Part shown: positions 61,155-64,000 of the stretch, piece by piece
Layout: the number at the start of each line of letters is the position of its first letter
How positions within the stretch are numbered: the first letter of the stretch is position 1
Origin: FEB-25 sp963726315
GTDB taxonomy: Bacteria; Chloroflexota; Anaerolineae; Anaerolineales; UBA4823
Length of the DNA: 64,000 nt
Assembly: GCA_963726315.1 (NCBI GenBank)
Contig: CAVSBZ010000001.1
Coordinates: forward strand, 558,001-622,000
Reading direction: 5' to 3'
Program-made: the position numbers and the translations under genes
Notes under the pieces: model-generated
Told to the model about the DNA's origin: nothing
The model's database searches: none
Seen by the model: the letters and a program-made list of their open reading frames with translations, nothing else

Positions 61155-62093
61155 TTACACACTGCTCACCGAAGGTGCAGCACTCACCTGCGCCAGCGCC
61201 AGGAACACGTCCTCCAGGGTGGGCTCGGCAGGCTCGATCCGCTCCACCCGGATACCTGCACCTTGCAAGGTGATCACCAGGCTGTTGGCATCGACGTCAG
61301 TGGGAGTAATGGCGCGCAGGTGATCAGACGCCAGGCCCGCCCGGATCACACACGGGCAGTGTTCCAGGGCACTCAGGGCTGGCAGCAGGGGCGCGGCAAA
61401 CACATCCCAGGTGAGACCCGGCAAAGCGTGCTGCTTGAGCTCAGATGGACTGTCCATGGCGAGCAGCTTACCGTCCCGCATGATCCCCACCCGGCCGCAA
61501 TATTCCGCCTCGTCCATGTAATGCGTGGTCACCAGGGCAGTCACCCCCTGCGAAACCAGGGTATAGATCAAATCCCAAAAAGCACGCCGGGCAGTCGGGT
61601 CAACTCCGCTGGTGGGCTCGTCCAGGAACAGCAAACGCGGCTGGTGGACAATCGCTGTGGCTAATGCCAGGCGCTGCTTCCAGCCGGTGGAAAGGTCGCT
61701 GACGCGTTCTGCTTCAATTGAGCGTAAGCCGATTAAATCCAACACTTCCGCTAGGCGGTGTTTATCTGTCACCCCATAGATGCCGGCGTAAAAAGCAAGG
61801 TTCTCTCCCGCCGTCAGGTCGTGATAAAGTGCGAACTTCTGAGACATATACCCCACACGTTCGCGCACCCGCTCGGATTGCTGCACAACGTCAAAACCGA
61901 GCACGGAAGCTTCTCCTTCACTGGGGAGCAATAAACCCAACAGCATGCGCATGGTGGTGGTCTTCCCCGACCCATTCGGTCCCAGGTACCCCACCACTTC
62001 ACCGGCATTCACGCTGAAGGAGATATGGTCCACCGCAGTAAAACGATCAAAGCGTTTGGTGAGGTTGTGGGCAACGATCACTTCTTGCGCCAT
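61155..62093 (-). CDS. ABC transporter ATP-binding protein (YbhF-like, second ATPase)
   Basis: 312 residues, single ATPase domain: Walker A GYLGPNGSGKTTTMRMLLGL, signature region LSTGWKQRLALATAIVHQPR (STG in place of SGG), Walker B LLFLDEPTSGVDPTARR, and switch TALVTTHYMDEAE. A C-terminal DUF4162-like tail follows (LVITLQGAGIRVERIEPAEP). It follows the other ATPase gene after two bases. The pair resembles the two halves of YbhF, the ATPase of the YbhGFSR multidrug exporter; no permease gene lies downstream in the window. Confidence 0.92.
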   Translation of the reverse strand: MAQEVIVAHNLTKRFDRFTAVDHISFSVNAGEVVGYLGPNGSGKTTTMRMLLGLLLPSEGEASVLGFDVVQQSERVRERVGYMSQKFALYHDLTAGENLAFYAGIYGVTDKHRLAEVLDLIGLRSIEAERVSDLSTGWKQRLALATAIVHQPRLLFLDEPTSGVDPTARRAFWDLIYTLVSQGVTALVTTHYMDEAEYCGRVGIMRDGKLLAMDSPSELKQHALPGLTWDVFAAPLLPALSALEHCPCVIRAGLASDHLRAITPTDVDANSLVITLQGAGIRVERIEPAEPTLEDVFLALAQVSAAPSVSSV

Positions 62094-62095
62094 GA

Positions 62096-63070
<975 letters not shown>

Positions 63071-63096
63071 ACCGCGAATCTCGCAGCCTTCACCTT

Positions 63097-64000
63097 CTAT
63101 GGCACACCAAAAGTAACGTCGGCGGGCATGCCAGGTTTAAGCAGCCCACCCGGGTTTTGAACCGCTAGCTCAACGGCATAAACGGTGGTTTGCCGTCCCT
63201 CGGCAGTCTGCACATTGCGTGGCGTAAATTCTGCCTGGTCTGCAATGCGGGTCACCGCAGCGTCAAAGCTCTGGGTGGGGAATGAATCTACACTGACACT
63301 GGCATGATCGCCTAATTTCACTTCCCCGTAGCGATTTTCCGGGATGTAGACAGTGATGGTCAGGTCGTTCGGTTGCCCGATCGTAAGCGCAGTGGCTCCT
63401 GGCATCACCACTTCGCCCGGCTCGACATTACGCGCAAGGATCACGCCATCCGTCGGTGACGTGATGACCAGTTTTTGCAGCTGTAAGTTTATTAAATCCA
63501 TCGCCGCTTGCGCCTGATCGATAGCCTTCTGCGCCTGAGTCACTTTCGACCCGGCTGCGGTAGCATTGGCTTGAGCCTGGGCTAAGTTATCCGCAGCGAT
63601 TTTCACCGTGAGTGAGTCCTCCCCGGTCAGCAGGGAATTATATCGATCGATAGCAGTATCATAGCGGTCCTGGGCGGTAGCCAGGTGTGCCCGCGCATCC
63701 AAAATGTCAGTGGCTTCCTGGGTGGTCAGGAGCTCGTCATAAGCCTGTTGGGCGGCATCCAGCTCAGCCTTGGATGCATCGTATGCTTGTTGTGCCACAT
63801 CCCGCAGTGAGCGGTTGTTTTGAGTTTGAGCGTGATCGAGCACATCCCGGGCGTCCAGGAAAGCGGTTTGAGCCTGTGCCAGGCGGGTTTCAGTGGCAGC
63901 CAGGTTGGTATAAGTACCGCTTGATATTAGTGAGCTAAAATTCGTTTTTGCGGTATCCAGAGCACTGCTGGCGGCACTCACCTCCTGTTGGGTTGCACTT
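63097..64000 (-). CDS. HlyD-family membrane-fusion protein (partial, runs off right edge)
   Basis: Periplasmic adaptor of an efflux system. The visible 300 residues start inside a long coiled-coil hairpin (ETRLAQAQTAFLDARDVLDH, AAQQAYDELLTTQEATDILD, TVKIAADNLAQAQANATAAG), followed by the lipoyl-type half LVITSPTDGVILARNVEPGE and the beta-barrel part VYIPENRYGEVKLGDHASVS, ending LLKPGMPADVTFGVP. The start lies beyond 64000; a GTG at 63981 with AGGAG nearby is inside the coil and unlikely. It heads the ATPase pair and gives the exporter its outer part. Confidence 0.88.
   Translation of the reverse strand, partial: SATQQEVSAASSALDTAKTNFSSLISSGTYTNLAATETRLAQAQTAFLDARDVLDHAQTQNNRSLRDVAQQAYDASKAELDAAQQAYDELLTTQEATDILDARAHLATAQDRYDTAIDRYNSLLTGEDSLTVKIAADNLAQAQANATAAGSKVTQAQKAIDQAQAAMDLINLQLQKLVITSPTDGVILARNVEPGEVVMPGATALTIGQPNDLTITVYIPENRYGEVKLGDHASVSVDSFPTQSFDAAVTRIADQAEFTPRNVQTAEGRQTTVYAVELAVQNPGGLLKPGMPADVTFGVP

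Overview
The window looks like a chromosomal segment of an anaerobic bacterium, most likely a Chloroflexota member of the Anaerolineae type. That placement is inferred from gene content: HdrA-type flavoproteins, a fused ADP-forming acetyl-CoA synthetase, indolepyruvate:ferredoxin oxidoreductase, DUF2089/DUF4097 envelope genes, and a Kdp operon with an extra DUF4118 gene. No rRNA, tRNA or CRISPR array was seen.

Layout, left half. 1-5269 (minus) holds two adjacent HdrA-like genes. Each reads through an in-frame TGA followed by an identical hairpin, so both are predicted selenoproteins. Their upstream gap carries two Rex-operator-like sites. 5785-11124 (minus) is a MerR-controlled set of four aldo/keto reductases (the last one broken) and a DUF2255 protein. 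recO follows, with an ISNCY-type insertion sequence immediately upstream of it. 13824-17107 (plus) is a reverse transsulfuration pair (cystathionine beta-synthase, cystathionine gamma-lyase) plus an endonuclease V homologue that has lost its catalytic carboxylates. 17339-26274 (plus) is the potassium-uptake operon: a small ORF, kdpF, kdpA (frameshifted near its end), kdpB, a DUF4118-GAF protein, kdpC, kdpD and kdpE.

Layout, middle. An ADP-forming acyl-CoA synthetase (minus) and indolepyruvate:ferredoxin oxidoreductase iorAB (plus) together suggest amino-acid fermentation with ATP made from acyl-CoA. Between them, 30278-38280 is a surface or glycan cluster: a GT2-GtrA-HprK-like composite, a GT39-like membrane glycosyltransferase, and three exported, C-terminally anchored proteins (phosphoesterase, carboxypeptidase-regulatory-like protein, GH99-like protein). 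The junctions from the GT39-like gene onward are 4-base overlaps. Next come a DUF3237 protein, an SMR transporter, a LigB-type dioxygenase, a lipid kinase and a PlsC-type acyltransferase. A lower-GC stretch (about 44.7-49.2 kb) with a kelch propeller and two membrane proteins is bracketed by two 106-bp copies of the end of the acyltransferase gene.

Layout, right half. A GH4 glycosidase and a SIS-domain protein, an ABC exporter, a ChrB-domain protein, a GNAT acetyltransferase and an MFS exporter lead to a six-gene minus-strand operon (60991 to 56818). Five of its genes share the same short SHOCT-like helical module, attached to DUF2089, DUF4097 or membrane domains. It has a clear promoter and a clear terminator and resembles YvlB/LiaX-type envelope-stress systems. 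The window ends in an HlyD adaptor plus two ABC ATPases.

Several genes are interrupted (an aldo/keto reductase, kdpA, a membrane protein, the GT2 composite, the GT39 gene). Some breaks sit at homopolymers, so assembly error and real decay are both possible. Three genes (recO, the 28481 membrane protein, the lipid kinase) have a -10 box 6-8 bases before their ATG and appear leaderless.
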